This document shows positions 16,682-25,627 of a stretch of DNA of 64,000 bases, one piece after another. This DNA is from Henriciella sp045287255. GTDB lineage: Bacteria > Pseudomonadota > Alphaproteobacteria > Caulobacterales > Hyphomonadaceae. A program made the position numbers and the translations under genes. Location of the stretch: the NCBI RefSeq assembly GCF_045287255.1, contig NZ_CP137142.1, positions 496,001 through 560,000 of the forward strand, read 5' to 3'. A model generated the notes under the pieces. That model worked only from the letters and a program-made list of their open reading frames with translations, made no database searches and was not told the origin of the DNA. Each line of letters opens with the position of its first letter. The first letter of the stretch is position 1.

Positions 16682-17917
16682 TCAGGCTACCTTCTTTGCG
16701 CCGACTACATGCCAGGCGGCTTTGCGACCGAAATCTTCGCTGTCATCGTCTGCGGCGTCAGGGAATACGTCTTTGTCGACGACCGCAGCAACCCCGCCAT
16801 GGATCAGGTGATTGTCGCCAAATCCAGCTTTCTTCATCCAGTCATCAAGATCAATCTCATGCATCTTGGTCCAGAACGGTTCGTTATTATAGAACGCGTC
16901 CCAATCCCGCATGGCCTGTTCGAACAGCGGCATCGTATCGGCATATTGTGGCTGCTCGACGTGCAGGACGATGCCACCGGGCTTCAGCAGGCGCTGGGTC
17001 TCGGCAAAGATCATCGGCATGGTCTTGTAGCTGGTTTCATGCAGGAACATGGTCGACTGAACCCAGTCAAAGCTCTCATCCTCAAAACGGGAAAGATCAG
17101 AGACATCATCCTGAATGAAGGTGACATTCTCGATGCCCATGCTTTTGGCGCGGGCAAGGCCATAGCGCAGCATCGGGGCACCAGCGTCTACGGCGATGAC
17201 TTCGGCGTCTGGGAAAGCGGCTGCAATTGGCAGGACATTGTGGCCAAGGCCAGCGCCAATATCGAGAATACGCTTGGGCTTGAAATCCTCGCCAAAGGTC
17301 TCTTTGACCCATTCAGCAACAGCAACACCGCCGCCATCATTATAGCGACCAAGCATGCCGCCCGTCGTCGCGAAGATGCCCGCATCATAATTGGCAGGGC
17401 CTGTAATATCACCGGGCACCAGCTCAGTATGGTAAGAGCCGGGCATACAGTGATGGTCGATGGCTTCGGTTGAGCGCGGCTGTTTAAAGCCTGGGTCGAG
17501 CTGCAGGCGCTCATCGCCTTCGGTCAGGTCGCGGACTTTGGCATTCAGCTCATCGGCTTGGCGTAGTGTCACCCAACGGCCAGCCTGCTGGCGGGTTTCC
17601 ATGGTCGCGCGGCGCAGCGCCGACCACCACTGGAACATCGGATCATTCAGTAGCGCTTTGCGCACCTCATGACGGTTTTCAAAGCCGCGCTTCTTGTCTT
17701 TCTTGAAGGCGGGCTCGACACGGGCCTCAAAGGCTTCGCCAACGCCCGGCATAATCTTGGTTGAGAGATGACGGTTCATCTGTGCGAGGAAGTTAAACCG
17801 GGCCACTTCATCATGATTGGTCTCTGGATAAACACCATGACGACCAACCACGCGGTAATCCGGTGGACCATCATATTCAATCGGTTCTGGGCGCGCATTA
17901 CGCTCTGTGTCAGCCAT
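16682..17917 (-). CDS. Class I SAM-dependent methyltransferase, 411 residues
   Basis: The C-terminal half carries a methyltransferase fold: motif I ILDIGAGLGHNVLPIAAAFP near residues 240-260, the acidic AVDAG after beta-2, QDDVSDL at motif II and KPGGIVLHVEQPQ at motif III. The first 180 residues are an extra helical domain (ARFNFLAQMNRHLSTKIMPG and following) that is not part of the core and may set substrate specificity. It is the first gene of a three-gene operon divergent from the HapK-like gene behind motif A copy 7. The methyl acceptor is unknown; demethylation or O/C-methylation of the pathway substrate cannot be separated. Confidence 0.82.
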   Translation of the reverse strand: MADTERNARPEPIEYDGPPDYRVVGRHGVYPETNHDEVARFNFLAQMNRHLSTKIMPGVGEAFEARVEPAFKKDKKRGFENRHEVRKALLNDPMFQWWSALRRATMETRQQAGRWVTLRQADELNAKVRDLTEGDERLQLDPGFKQPRSTEAIDHHCMPGSYHTELVPGDITGPANYDAGIFATTGGMLGRYNDGGGVAVAEWVKETFGEDFKPKRILDIGAGLGHNVLPIAAAFPDAEVIAVDAGAPMLRYGLARAKSMGIENVTFIQDDVSDLSRFEDESFDWVQSTMFLHETSYKTMPMIFAETQRLLKPGGIVLHVEQPQYADTMPLFEQAMRDWDAFYNNEPFWTKMHEIDLDDWMKKAGFGDNHLIHGGVAAVVDKDVFPDAADDDSEDFGRKAAWHVVGAKKVA

Positions 17918-17993
17918 GTGTCGTCTCCTCTTACCTTCACAAAATGACGCTTATTCGCGACACTTTCAATGTGAGGGGCTATGCATCTCGTTT

Positions 17994-18009
17994 AAAAGAT
18001 ATATCATTT
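17994..18009. promoter_or_regulatory. Motif A operator copy 7
   Basis: AAAAGATATATCATTT lies between the divergent methyltransferase and HapK-like operons, 31 bases before the HapK-like start. Confidence 0.75.
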
Positions 18010-18040
18010 AAAAAAATATGCCATAGGGGAGTCTCCTGAT

Positions 18041-18355
18041 ATGAGTACCAAAATCGTCGCACTGTTCAATTTGAAGCCCGGTGTCAGCGTCGCTGATTAT
18101 GAGGCCTGGGCGAAAACCAAAGACATTCCAACCGTGAATGGTTTGAAGTCGGTCGACTCGTTTGAAGTCTACAAATCCACCGGCCTGCTCGGCACTGATG
18201 ACAAGCCACCTTACGCCTACATCGAAACGATTGATGTTAATGACATGGACGGGTTTGGTGGTGAGGTTTCCACCGAAACCATGCAGGCTATCGCCGCAGA
18301 GTTTCAGGCGATGGCTGATGATCTGGTCTTCATCATGACAGACAGACTGGGCTAA
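18041..18355 (+). CDS. REDY-like protein (HapK family)
   Basis: This 104-residue protein fits the REDY-like HapK family (a ferredoxin-like barrel) by its start, KIVALFNLKPGVSVADYEAW, and the TGLLGTDDKPPYAYIETIDV stretch. Family members occur in prodiginine-type pyrrole pigment clusters and in several proteobacterial catabolic loci, with no fixed reaction. It is first in the rightward run 18041-21882, in which every junction is a short gap or overlap. Confidence 0.75.
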   Translation: MSTKIVALFNLKPGVSVADYEAWAKTKDIPTVNGLKSVDSFEVYKSTGLLGTDDKPPYAYIETIDVNDMDGFGGEVSTETMQAIAAEFQAMADDLVFIMTDRLG

Positions 18356-18361
18356 ACGATC

Positions 18362-19198
18362 ATGGGTAAGTTTACGGGGAAAACCGCGGTTATTACCGGG
18401 TCCGGTCGCCGCAAGGGTTTAGGTGAAGCGATCGCCAAACGCCTTGCTGAGGATGGCGCAAATATCGTCATCTCTGATATTGGTGCACCGCGCGATGAAG
18501 CCACAGGCGCAGAGCATATTGGCTCGACCGATGAGATGGAGGCGATTGCTGCCGATATGCGCGCATTGGGTGTCGAGGCTTCGACCAAGGTTTGCGATGT
18601 CCGCTCGCTCGAAGATGTTCGCGCCCTCGCCCAGCACGCTGTTGATACGCATGGCTCGCTCGACATCTGGGTGAACAATGCGGGCATCGGCTACATTATG
18701 AAACCTTTGCTCGAAGTCACCGAAGAGGACTGGCGCGCGGTGATTGATGTGAACCTCACCGGAGCGTTCTTTGGTGTCAAAGCCGCTGCCGAGACTATGA
18801 TCAAACAGGGCAAAGGCGGGCGGATCATCAATATCGCCTCACAAGCCGCGAAATCCGGTTTCCCGCATGCCCAAGCCTATACCTCGTCCAAACATGGTCT
18901 GGTCGGGCTTGTCCGCTCGGCAGCTGTGGAGCTTGGCGGGGATAAGATCACCGTCAACAATGTTTGCCCGAACCATGTCACAACAGGCCTCGGCGCATGG
19001 CAGAATGAGTATTTTGCCAAAGTCGTCGGCGCAGACTCGGTTGAAGATTATCTTGAGGCGATGGCCAACCGTATCCCGATGGGGCGGCCTGGCTTGCCGG
19101 AAGATACGGCGAATGCTGTGGCTTGGCTCTGCTCGGATGAGGCAGGCTATATCACCGCAGAGAGTATGAACGTCTCAGGTGGGGAGGAACCACATTGA
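18362..19198 (+). CDS. Short-chain dehydrogenase/reductase
   Basis: This 278-residue classical SDR has the cofactor motif TGSGRRKGLGEAIAKRL near residues 13-29, NNAG near 109, catalytic Ser in IINIASQAAKSG, and the YTSSK catalytic Tyr-Lys pair near residue 178. A 20-residue insertion after beta-2 (IGAPRDEATGAEHIGSTDEM) resembles SDRs acting on cyclic or terpenoid alcohols. It interconverts a hydroxyl and a ketone with NAD(P). It overlaps the next gene by four bases, indicating translational coupling. Confidence 0.9.
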   Translation: MGKFTGKTAVITGSGRRKGLGEAIAKRLAEDGANIVISDIGAPRDEATGAEHIGSTDEMEAIAADMRALGVEASTKVCDVRSLEDVRALAQHAVDTHGSLDIWVNNAGIGYIMKPLLEVTEEDWRAVIDVNLTGAFFGVKAAAETMIKQGKGGRIINIASQAAKSGFPHAQAYTSSKHGLVGLVRSAAVELGGDKITVNNVCPNHVTTGLGAWQNEYFAKVVGADSVEDYLEAMANRIPMGRPGLPEDTANAVAWLCSDEAGYITAESMNVSGGEEPH

Positions 19199-20097
19199 CC
19201 CTTCCTGCTGATCCAGCCCCGAAAGGCTTCACATGGCCAGGCGGCGCAAAGCTGGCGCTTTCCATTGTCGTCAATGTCGAAGAGGGGGCTGAGCGCCGTA
19301 TCGATGAGGGCGACAAACGCCCTGAACCCGTTGATGAGCTCGGCGCGGTTCCGGGCAAGCCGATCCGTATTCATGGCAATGAGAGCAATTACCAGTACGG
19401 CATCAATCGCGGCGCCCCGCGTATCCTGAAAATCCTCGATAAGGCTGGCGTTCGGGCGACCTGGACAGTTTGTGGTCAGGCGCTGGAAAAAGCGCCATGG
19501 TTGGCGCAGGCGATTGTCGCGCGCGGCGATGAGCCGTGTAATCACGGGCATAAGTGGGCGTTTACCGCGTTCATGGATGAGGAGGCCGAAAGCGCTTTCA
19601 TCGCCAAGGGTACTGGGTCCATTGCCGCAACCTGTGGTCGTCGCCCGGTTGGCTGGCTCTCACGCTATCTGCACACTGACATTACGCGCCGGATCCTGAA
19701 AGAACAGGGCTATCTCTATCACATGGATGATTACTCGGATGATTTTCCATACTGGGCCGATGTCGAGATGAAAGATGGCTCAACCGAGCCGATGGTCATC
19801 CTGCCTTATGCGATCGACAGTAATGATATGAAGTTCTGGCTCAGCCCCAGCTTCACGCCAGACATGTGGCTGCAATATGCCAAGAACACGTTCAACTGGC
19901 TTTATAAAGAAGCCAAGGACGAGGGCGCGCGGATGATGAGCCTTGGTCTGCACTTGCGGATCATCGGGCGGCCTGGTCGGATCGATGCGTTCCAGCATTT
20001 CCTCGACCATGTGAAGGCGCACAAGGATGTCTGGATCGCTTCGCGTGAAGAGATCGCCCAGCACTTTGCCGACAATGTGAAGCCGGGGGATCAATAA
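19195..20097 (+). CDS. Polysaccharide deacetylase-fold hydrolase, PuuE/imidase-like, copy 1
   Basis: This 300-residue protein starts with TTG, which overlaps the SDR stop and follows GGGGAGG. It has the NodB fold, but the first motif is VVNVEEGAE instead of the TFDDG of sugar deacetylases, and the second is CNHGHKW. These are the patterns of PuuE-type allantoinases and related cyclic-imide hydrolases, which open C-N bonds in rings. A ring-amide or imide substrate is therefore more likely than a polysaccharide. Two further NodB-fold genes at 41981 and 43392 support a C-N hydrolysis theme. Confidence 0.78.
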   Translation: MTLPADPAPKGFTWPGGAKLALSIVVNVEEGAERRIDEGDKRPEPVDELGAVPGKPIRIHGNESNYQYGINRGAPRILKILDKAGVRATWTVCGQALEKAPWLAQAIVARGDEPCNHGHKWAFTAFMDEEAESAFIAKGTGSIAATCGRRPVGWLSRYLHTDITRRILKEQGYLYHMDDYSDDFPYWADVEMKDGSTEPMVILPYAIDSNDMKFWLSPSFTPDMWLQYAKNTFNWLYKEAKDEGARMMSLGLHLRIIGRPGRIDAFQHFLDHVKAHKDVWIASREEIAQHFADNVKPGDQ

Positions 20098-20714
20098 TGC
20101 GCGGATGGGTTTTGGGATTCGCGCTTTTAGGGCTGCCAGCTACAGCGCAAACGGCGACAGAAGCCGCTTACCTTGAGGAGGCAATTGGCCTCTGGTCGAG
20201 CGCCGAGCAATCGGCTGACCCAGCCTATGACTGGGTGCAGAGCCAGAAGTGGCACATCCTTCAAGACAAGACAGACGGCGTTTGGGTCTATCAGGAAAAC
20301 GCCATCTGGGGCCCGGATGCGCAAACGGTTCCAGAGGAAGCCCCACAACCCTATTTCCAGATTGTGACTCAGTTTCGCGATCTTGGGCAGGGTCTACTCC
20401 ACACAACCACATACCGGGTAACAGATCGCGCAGGCGCTTTGTCATTTTCGCGTGGTGAGGTCGATGCGTTTGATCCGGATTGGATCGGTGAGGTCGCCTG
20501 TATGGGGCACCTCCAGCGCATCGGGGAGGGCTTCTGGAATGGGCAGGCCAAATGCCCGAACGGTTATAAAGGCGGCGCGCGGGTTGAGAGCTATTCAGTG
20601 CGTGCACCTAATCATCACGTGAACTGGGACCGCGGCTTTAACGCAGCGGGCGAGCATATCTGGGGGCCGGCTGACGGCGGGTATATTTTCAAGCGTAGAG
20701 AGGACACGCAATGA
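20097..20714 (+). CDS. CpeT/CpcT-like (DUF1001) protein
   Basis: This 205-residue protein begins with a likely signal peptide (MRGWVLGFALLGLPATAQTA). The mature part has the CpeT/CpcT pattern: DGVWVYQENAIWG, a central GQGLLHTTTYRVTD and C-P-N-GYKGGAR near residue 158. In cyanobacteria these calycin-fold proteins attach bilins to phycobiliproteins; proteobacterial homologues are uncharacterised. The start codon shares one base with the preceding stop. Its presence with DUF3598 proteins suggests bilin-like or other hydrophobic ligand binding, which is inference. Confidence 0.68.
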   Translation: MRGWVLGFALLGLPATAQTATEAAYLEEAIGLWSSAEQSADPAYDWVQSQKWHILQDKTDGVWVYQENAIWGPDAQTVPEEAPQPYFQIVTQFRDLGQGLLHTTTYRVTDRAGALSFSRGEVDAFDPDWIGEVACMGHLQRIGEGFWNGQAKCPNGYKGGARVESYSVRAPNHHVNWDRGFNAAGEHIWGPADGGYIFKRREDTQ

Positions 20715-21325
20715 AACGAGTATTTGCAGGACTTCTAGGGGCAATGACCCTGTCAGGCTGTGTCATCGTGACGGATGCTGATCGGGTCGAAACATCGATT
20801 GATCGTAAGGCTGAGGCAAAGGTCGAAGCCGTCGATACCAATCCACTGGACCTTCGCCGCACCACTTTGGTGGTCAAGGATATTGAGAAGTCTCTGGCAC
20901 TTTACCGCGATGCGCTGGGCATGACCGTTGAGTATGATCAGGAGCTTACCTCGCCGGGCCTGACAGGCCGTTTTGGCGCGGATGGGCAGAACCGCTCGCG
21001 TCTGGTCCTGCTCAAAGCCAATGACAGCTATATCGGTATGCTTGGCCTATGGCAGTTCCTGGATCAGACCGAAAAGGATCTGGCTCCGGCAGACCCGGCT
21101 GACTTCACACCGGGTGAGATTGTCCTGTTGTTTAATTCCAAGACGTTGGAAACGACGTTCCCGGCGGCCGCTGATGCGCCGGGCGTTACGGTCATTGGTG
21201 AACCAAAGGAGCGACGCTACCCGTCTCCCGCGGGCGACATCGTGGTGATGGTGTCCATGCTGGTCGATAATGACGGCCATACGGTCGAGCTGAACCAGCT
21301 GATCTCTGACCCGCGTCAAAAATGA
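20711..21325 (+). CDS. VOC-fold lipoprotein
   Basis: This 204-residue protein has a lipoprotein signal (MKRVFAGLLGAMTLSGC, lipobox TLSGC at Cys17), then a linker and a single VOC domain from about residue 50 (DLRRTTLVVKDIEKSLALYR) to NDGHTVELNQL. Secreted lipid-anchored VOC proteins are unusual, since most glyoxalase-fold enzymes are cytosolic. The ATGA overlap links it to the CpeT-like gene. It could act on or bind the substrate in the periplasm. The family fold is clear; the reaction is unknown. Confidence 0.8.
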   Translation: MKRVFAGLLGAMTLSGCVIVTDADRVETSIDRKAEAKVEAVDTNPLDLRRTTLVVKDIEKSLALYRDALGMTVEYDQELTSPGLTGRFGADGQNRSRLVLLKANDSYIGMLGLWQFLDQTEKDLAPADPADFTPGEIVLLFNSKTLETTFPAAADAPGVTVIGEPKERRYPSPAGDIVVMVSMLVDNDGHTVELNQLISDPRQK

Positions 21326-21882
21326 CCCGGCTTCCCCCTTTAGAGCTTGATCAGGTTGATGCCGAAACGCGTCACATGATCGAGAATGCCGAGAACCTGA
21401 TGGGATTTGTCCCCAATGATGCGCTGGTCATGGCGCGTCATCCGGCTTTGCTGAAAGCGATGTGGGGTCTGGTCGCAGCGATTTATGGTCCGGGCGAGGT
21501 CGATAATGGCCTCAAACGCCTGATCGGGGAGGCCGCGAGCAAAGCCGCTGGCTGTTTCTATTGCTCAGCTCATGCGGCCCATGGCGCCCGTGTGCATGGC
21601 GTTGCGCAGGAAAAGATTGAAGCGGTCTGGAGCTATCAGGACAGTCCACTTTTCTCTGAGGCCGAGCGCGCCGCGATTGGTGTGGCGATGAAGGCCGGGG
21701 TGATCCCGAATGAGGTCGAAGATGGCGATATGGAAACCCTGCGCCAGCATTTCTCTGACACAGCGGTGACAGAGATTGTCGCCGTGATCGCCATGTTCGG
21801 ATTTCTCAATCGCTGGAACACGACTCTGGGTACGGCGCTGGAGCCAACGCCACTTGCGACAGTGAATCAGTTTGACCTTTAG
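21322..21882 (+). CDS. AhpD-like / carboxymuconolactone decarboxylase family protein
   Basis: This 186-residue all-helical protein has the CxxC redox motif GCFYCSAHAAHGAR (Cys78, Cys81, His84) of the AhpD-like group, in which the pair reduces a peroxidase or peroxide. The C-terminal VAVIAMFGFLNRWNTTLGTA matches peroxidase-related members. It overlaps the VOC lipoprotein gene by four bases and ends the rightward operon. A role in peroxide defence next to oxidases is plausible. Confidence 0.85.
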   Translation: MTRLPPLELDQVDAETRHMIENAENLMGFVPNDALVMARHPALLKAMWGLVAAIYGPGEVDNGLKRLIGEAASKAAGCFYCSAHAAHGARVHGVAQEKIEAVWSYQDSPLFSEAERAAIGVAMKAGVIPNEVEDGDMETLRQHFSDTAVTEIVAVIAMFGFLNRWNTTLGTALEPTPLATVNQFDL

Positions 21883-21896
21883 CGCATAGCATTCTA

Positions 21897-21912
21897 ATTT
21901 GTCCGGACAAAT
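21897..21912. promoter_or_regulatory. Motif B operator before the CitE-like operon (perfect palindrome)
   Basis: ATTTGTCCGGACAAAT equals its own reverse complement. It lies 12 bases before the CitE-like start, in the short gap after the AhpD-like gene. The GTC-YR-GAC core is the type bound by HutC/NagR-type GntR regulators, so the regulator at 27227 is the natural candidate. Confidence 0.8.
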
Positions 21913-21923
21913 CAGGGTGACCT

Positions 21924-22745
21924 ATGACCACAACCTATCGATCTCTCCTTTTCGTGCCGGGCGCGCGGCCTGACCGCTTTGATAAAGCGGCTGCCAGTGG
22001 CGCCGATGCGATGATCATTGATCTTGAAGATGCTGTTCTTCCTGATGCCAAGGATGAGGCGCGTACAGCGACTTTGGATTGGCTCAGCAGTCGCCCAGAG
22101 CTTGGGATTGCTGTCGGCGTGCGGATCAATTCCCCGCGCACCGGCGATGGTTGCCGTGACCTTGGAGCTTTGACAGCGCATGCGCCTGATCTCGATTTTA
22201 TCATGGTGCCAAAAGCCGAAACCGGCGTGGACATGGAAATCGTCAATGAGGCTCTGGCGGGCATCGCGCCAACCATTGCGGTGATTGAAAGCGGCCGTGG
22301 CCTGCGCCGTGCCTTTGATATTGCCAAACAATCTCCCGGTGGAGTTCTGTTCGGCGGTGCCGATTATAGCGCCAGCCTTGGCGCGGACATCTCCGATTGG
22401 GATGCGATGATTGTTGCACGCGGCACGATAGCCGGGGCTTGCGGGGCAGCAGGCGTCCCAGCCTATGACGTCCCCTTCCTGGATGTAAAAGACGCTGAGG
22501 GCCTGCGCGCTATGACGGGCCGGGCCAAGGCTTTCGGCTTTTCAGGCCGGGCCTGCATTCACCCTGCGCAGGTTGATGTCGTGAACGCTGTGTTCTCTCC
22601 CTCTGAAGAAGAGGTCAGCGAGGCCAAAGCCATCATTGCTGCGTTGGAGGCCTCTGAGGGCGGCGCGGTCCTGCACAAGGGTAAGCTGGTGGATCGCCCG
22701 ATCATCCTCGCAGCGCAAAGAATTCTCGCCAAATCTGGCGAATAG
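21924..22745 (+). CDS. HpcH/HpaI aldolase / CitE-like acyl-CoA lyase
   Basis: This 273-residue TIM-barrel protein has the CitE features RSLLFVPGARPDRFDKA at the start, IIDLEDAV with the metal-ligand acidic residues near 32-39, and SGRACIHPAQVDVVNAVF near 203. CitE-like lyases cleave 3-hydroxy dicarboxyl-CoA compounds such as citramalyl-CoA or malyl-CoA into acetyl-CoA and a keto acid. It leads the operon that also holds a MaoC hydratase and two CoA-transferases, the same functional set as the itaconate degradation operon (ripABC). The motif B operator precedes it. Citramalyl-CoA lyase activity is my inference. Confidence 0.88.
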   Translation: MTTTYRSLLFVPGARPDRFDKAAASGADAMIIDLEDAVLPDAKDEARTATLDWLSSRPELGIAVGVRINSPRTGDGCRDLGALTAHAPDLDFIMVPKAETGVDMEIVNEALAGIAPTIAVIESGRGLRRAFDIAKQSPGGVLFGGADYSASLGADISDWDAMIVARGTIAGACGAAGVPAYDVPFLDVKDAEGLRAMTGRAKAFGFSGRACIHPAQVDVVNAVFSPSEEEVSEAKAIIAALEASEGGAVLHKGKLVDRPIILAAQRILAKSGE

Positions 22746-22757
22746 AAAGGATTAGAT

Positions 22758-23279
22758 ATGGTTCAGAACTGGAAAGAAGTCGGCCCCAATCGCTATCGCG
22801 AGACCTTTGGGCGCTATTTCGAAGACTTTCATGAGGGGGATGTCTATGAGCATCGCCCCGGCAAGACCGTTACGGAATATGACAATCACCTGTTCACGCT
22901 TTTGACTCTGAACACCCACCCCATGCACTTTGATGCAGAATTTGCAGGGGCCAGTGAGTTCAAGAAGAACCTCGTCGTTTCGCCTTATACACTGGCCCTG
23001 CTGATCGGCATGAGCGTGACCGATTGCAGCCAGAAAGCCATCGCTAATCTGGGCATGGACGAGGTGAAGTTCACCGCCCCGGTTTTTGCGGGCGACACGC
23101 TGTATGCTGAGAGTGAAGTGCTCGGTAAGCGCGAAAGCAAATCCCGCCCCGGACAGGGCATCGTAACGATTGTAACCCGCGGGTTCAATCAGGATGGCAC
23201 CATGGTGTGTACCTTCAAACGGAACATGCTGATCCCCTCAAAGGGCAATGCCGTCGAAGACAAAGTTGAGAATTATTAG
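22758..23279 (+). CDS. MaoC-type acyl-CoA hydratase
   Basis: This 173-residue protein has a hot-dog fold MaoC domain. RYFEDFHEGDVYEHRPGKTV is the entry strand, then LNTHPMHFDAEFAGASEF with the catalytic Asp-His pair region. This resembles mesaconyl-CoA and itaconyl-CoA hydratases. Between the CitE-like lyase and the acyl-CoA dehydrogenase it fits hydration of an unsaturated dicarboxyl-CoA prior to lyase cleavage. Gaps to the neighbours are 12 and 9 bases. Confidence 0.88.
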   Translation: MVQNWKEVGPNRYRETFGRYFEDFHEGDVYEHRPGKTVTEYDNHLFTLLTLNTHPMHFDAEFAGASEFKKNLVVSPYTLALLIGMSVTDCSQKAIANLGMDEVKFTAPVFAGDTLYAESEVLGKRESKSRPGQGIVTIVTRGFNQDGTMVCTFKRNMLIPSKGNAVEDKVENY

Positions 23280-23288
23280 GAGCCCATC

Positions 23289-24488
23289 ATGCCAGATAGC
23301 GCACCCCTTACATCTGCGGCATCCGAGGAAGAAGCCCTCATGCTTGATGCCATCGACAAGTGGCTTGAGCAAAAGGTCAAGCCCGTCGCGATGGAGCTTG
23401 AGCACGCCAATGAATACCCCATCGCCCTTGTCGAGGATATGAAAGAGCTTGGCCTGTTTGGCGCTCTGATCGATCCGGAATATGGCGGCCTTGGCCTCTC
23501 GGCTTCGCTCTATGCCAAGATTGTGACCAAGATTTCCGAAGAGTGGATGAGCCTGACCGGGATTTTCAATTCCCACCTGATGATGGCCCAGATTGTCCAG
23601 CGCTTCGGCACGGACAAGCAGAAAGAATATTGGCTGCCGAAATTTGCCACGGGTGAAATTCGCGGCGGTCTTGCTCTGACAGAGCCAAATGCCGGGACGG
23701 ACCTGCAGGCGCTGACGACAAAAGCGACCCGTGTCGGTGATAAATACGTGGTCGAGGGCGCAAAGACCTGGATTTCAAATGCGATTGAAGGCCAATGCGT
23801 TGCGCTCCTTTGCAAAACCGATCCAAGTGCTGAGCCGCGCTATAAGGGCATGTCGATCCTGATCACGCAGACCAAGAACCCGGAAACGCAGGAAGACCTG
23901 CCGGGCGTCACCAATGGCAACAAGCTCTCCAAGCTTGGCTATAAGGGCATTGATAGCGGCGAGCTGATCTATACCGGCTATGAGTGTGATGCTGAGCTAT
24001 GCCTGATCGGCGGCGAAGAGGGTAAAGGCTTCTTCATGGCCACGGGTGGTCTTGAAATTGGTCGCATCAATATTGCCGCGCGCTCTGTCGGGATTGCCCG
24101 CCGCGCTTTGCGGGAATCCATCGCCTATGCGCAGACCCGTCACACCATGGGCAAGCCAATTTGTGAGCATCAGGCGATCCAGCTCAAGCTCGGTGAAATG
24201 GGCGCGAAAACACGTGCGGCTGAGTTGCTGGTTGAGGATGCGGCGCGGGCTTATGACACGGGTGCCCGGATCGATATGGAAGCCGGGATGGCTAAATATT
24301 TTGCCTCTGAAACCGCGGTCGAAGTCGCCACCGAAGCGATGCGCATCCATGGCGGCTACGGCTATTCCAAGGAATATGTGATCGAGCGGCTTTACCGTGA
24401 TGCACCTCTCATGTGCATTGGTGAAGGCACCAATGAGATGCAGCGTATCATCATCTCGAAACAACTGGTTAAACGGAACCCGATCTGA
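23289..24488 (+). CDS. Acyl-CoA dehydrogenase
   Basis: This 399-residue FAD protein has the family layout: an N-terminal helical domain, a mid domain with LALTEPNAGTDLQAL near residue 128 and WISNAIEG near 162, and a C-terminal RLYRDAPLMCIGEGTNEMQR motif with the catalytic Glu region. It oxidises acyl-CoA to enoyl-CoA and passes electrons to ETF. Its last base overlaps the first base of the next ATG. In this operon it could introduce the double bond that the MaoC enzyme hydrates. Confidence 0.92.
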   Translation: MPDSAPLTSAASEEEALMLDAIDKWLEQKVKPVAMELEHANEYPIALVEDMKELGLFGALIDPEYGGLGLSASLYAKIVTKISEEWMSLTGIFNSHLMMAQIVQRFGTDKQKEYWLPKFATGEIRGGLALTEPNAGTDLQALTTKATRVGDKYVVEGAKTWISNAIEGQCVALLCKTDPSAEPRYKGMSILITQTKNPETQEDLPGVTNGNKLSKLGYKGIDSGELIYTGYECDAELCLIGGEEGKGFFMATGGLEIGRINIAARSVGIARRALRESIAYAQTRHTMGKPICEHQAIQLKLGEMGAKTRAAELLVEDAARAYDTGARIDMEAGMAKYFASETAVEVATEAMRIHGGYGYSKEYVIERLYRDAPLMCIGEGTNEMQRIIISKQLVKRNPI

Positions 24489-25627
24489 TGGCTGACCAGC
24501 CGCTTAAAGGCGTTCGCATTCTGTCGGTGGAGCAATATGGGGCCGGGCCTTACGGCACCATGCTGCTCGCCGATTTAGGCGCTGAAGTGATCAAGATTGA
24601 AGACCCGGCGCGCGGCGGTGATGTCTCGCGTTCGGTCGGGCCATATATGCTGGGGCAGGGGGATTCTGAATTCTTCCAGACTTTCTCGCTCGGCAAAAAA
24701 TCTGTGACGCTGGACCTGAAATCCGAAGACGGGCGCGCCCGCTTTCACAAACTGGTTGAGGGCGCCGATGCGGTTGCCAACAATCTGCGCGGGGATCAGC
24801 CTGCAAAACTTGGCCTGACCTATGATGACCTCAAGGCCATCAATCCAAAAATTGTCTGCGCGCACCTCTCGGCCTATGGCCGGAAATCAGAGCGCGCGGC
24901 CTGGCCAGGTTATGACTATTTGATGCAGGCTGAGGCGGGCTTCATGTCGATGACGGGGGAGCCGGACGGGCCGCCGGTCCGCTTTGGTCTTTCCATGGTC
25001 GACTTCCATACGGGCAGCCAGATGGCGACAGCACTGCTGGCCGGTGTAGTCGGTGCGATGCGCACAGGGCAGGGCTGCGACGTTGATGTCTGCCTGTTCG
25101 ACACGGCGTTGCATCAACTATCCTACCCGGCGACCTGGTATCTCAATCAGGGGCATGTCACAGGGCGTTTGCCGCGTGGTAGCCATCCCTCAATCACGCC
25201 GAGCCAATTGGTGAAAACCAAAGACGGCTGGGGCCTTCTGATGTGCCAGACGCCGAAATTCTGGGACCTCTGGTGCGGGCTAACGGGCAGTGAGCTTGGG
25301 CAGGATGAGCGTTTCGCCACCATTCCGGCCCGTCGGGAAAACCTGTCCGCGCTTAGTGATGCTGTTGATGCGGTGATGATGACCAAGACCACAGCAGACT
25401 GGATGGACGTGCTGGGCGGTAAAGTCCCATTTGCGCCCGTTCTGGACATCGGGCAGGCGCTTGATAGCCCTTATGTCGAGAGTGTTGAGATGACCGCGAC
25501 GGTCGAGCATCCCGATGCCGACAAGGGCGTGCGCGTACTGGCCTCGCCCTTCCGGGTGAATGGGCAGCGGCCCAGCCTCTCCCGCGCCCCGAAAATGGGG
25601 GAACAGGACAGCGAGTTCGCCTCATGA
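24488..25627 (+). CDS. CaiB/BaiF CoA-transferase, copy A
   Basis: This 379-residue type III CoA-transferase has the N-terminal LKGVRILSVEQYGAGPYGTM, ADLGAEVIKIEDP, and the catalytic Asp172 in SMVDFHTGSQ. These enzymes form a knotted dimer and move CoA from a donor such as succinyl-CoA or acetyl-CoA to a carboxylic acid through a glutamate- or aspartate-CoA anhydride. It lies in tandem with a second type III protein, as in the two-subunit (S)-malate/mesaconate transferases. Start shares a base with the dehydrogenase stop; stop overlaps the next gene. Confidence 0.92.
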   Translation: MADQPLKGVRILSVEQYGAGPYGTMLLADLGAEVIKIEDPARGGDVSRSVGPYMLGQGDSEFFQTFSLGKKSVTLDLKSEDGRARFHKLVEGADAVANNLRGDQPAKLGLTYDDLKAINPKIVCAHLSAYGRKSERAAWPGYDYLMQAEAGFMSMTGEPDGPPVRFGLSMVDFHTGSQMATALLAGVVGAMRTGQGCDVDVCLFDTALHQLSYPATWYLNQGHVTGRLPRGSHPSITPSQLVKTKDGWGLLMCQTPKFWDLWCGLTGSELGQDERFATIPARRENLSALSDAVDAVMMTKTTADWMDVLGGKVPFAPVLDIGQALDSPYVESVEMTATVEHPDADKGVRVLASPFRVNGQRPSLSRAPKMGEQDSEFAS

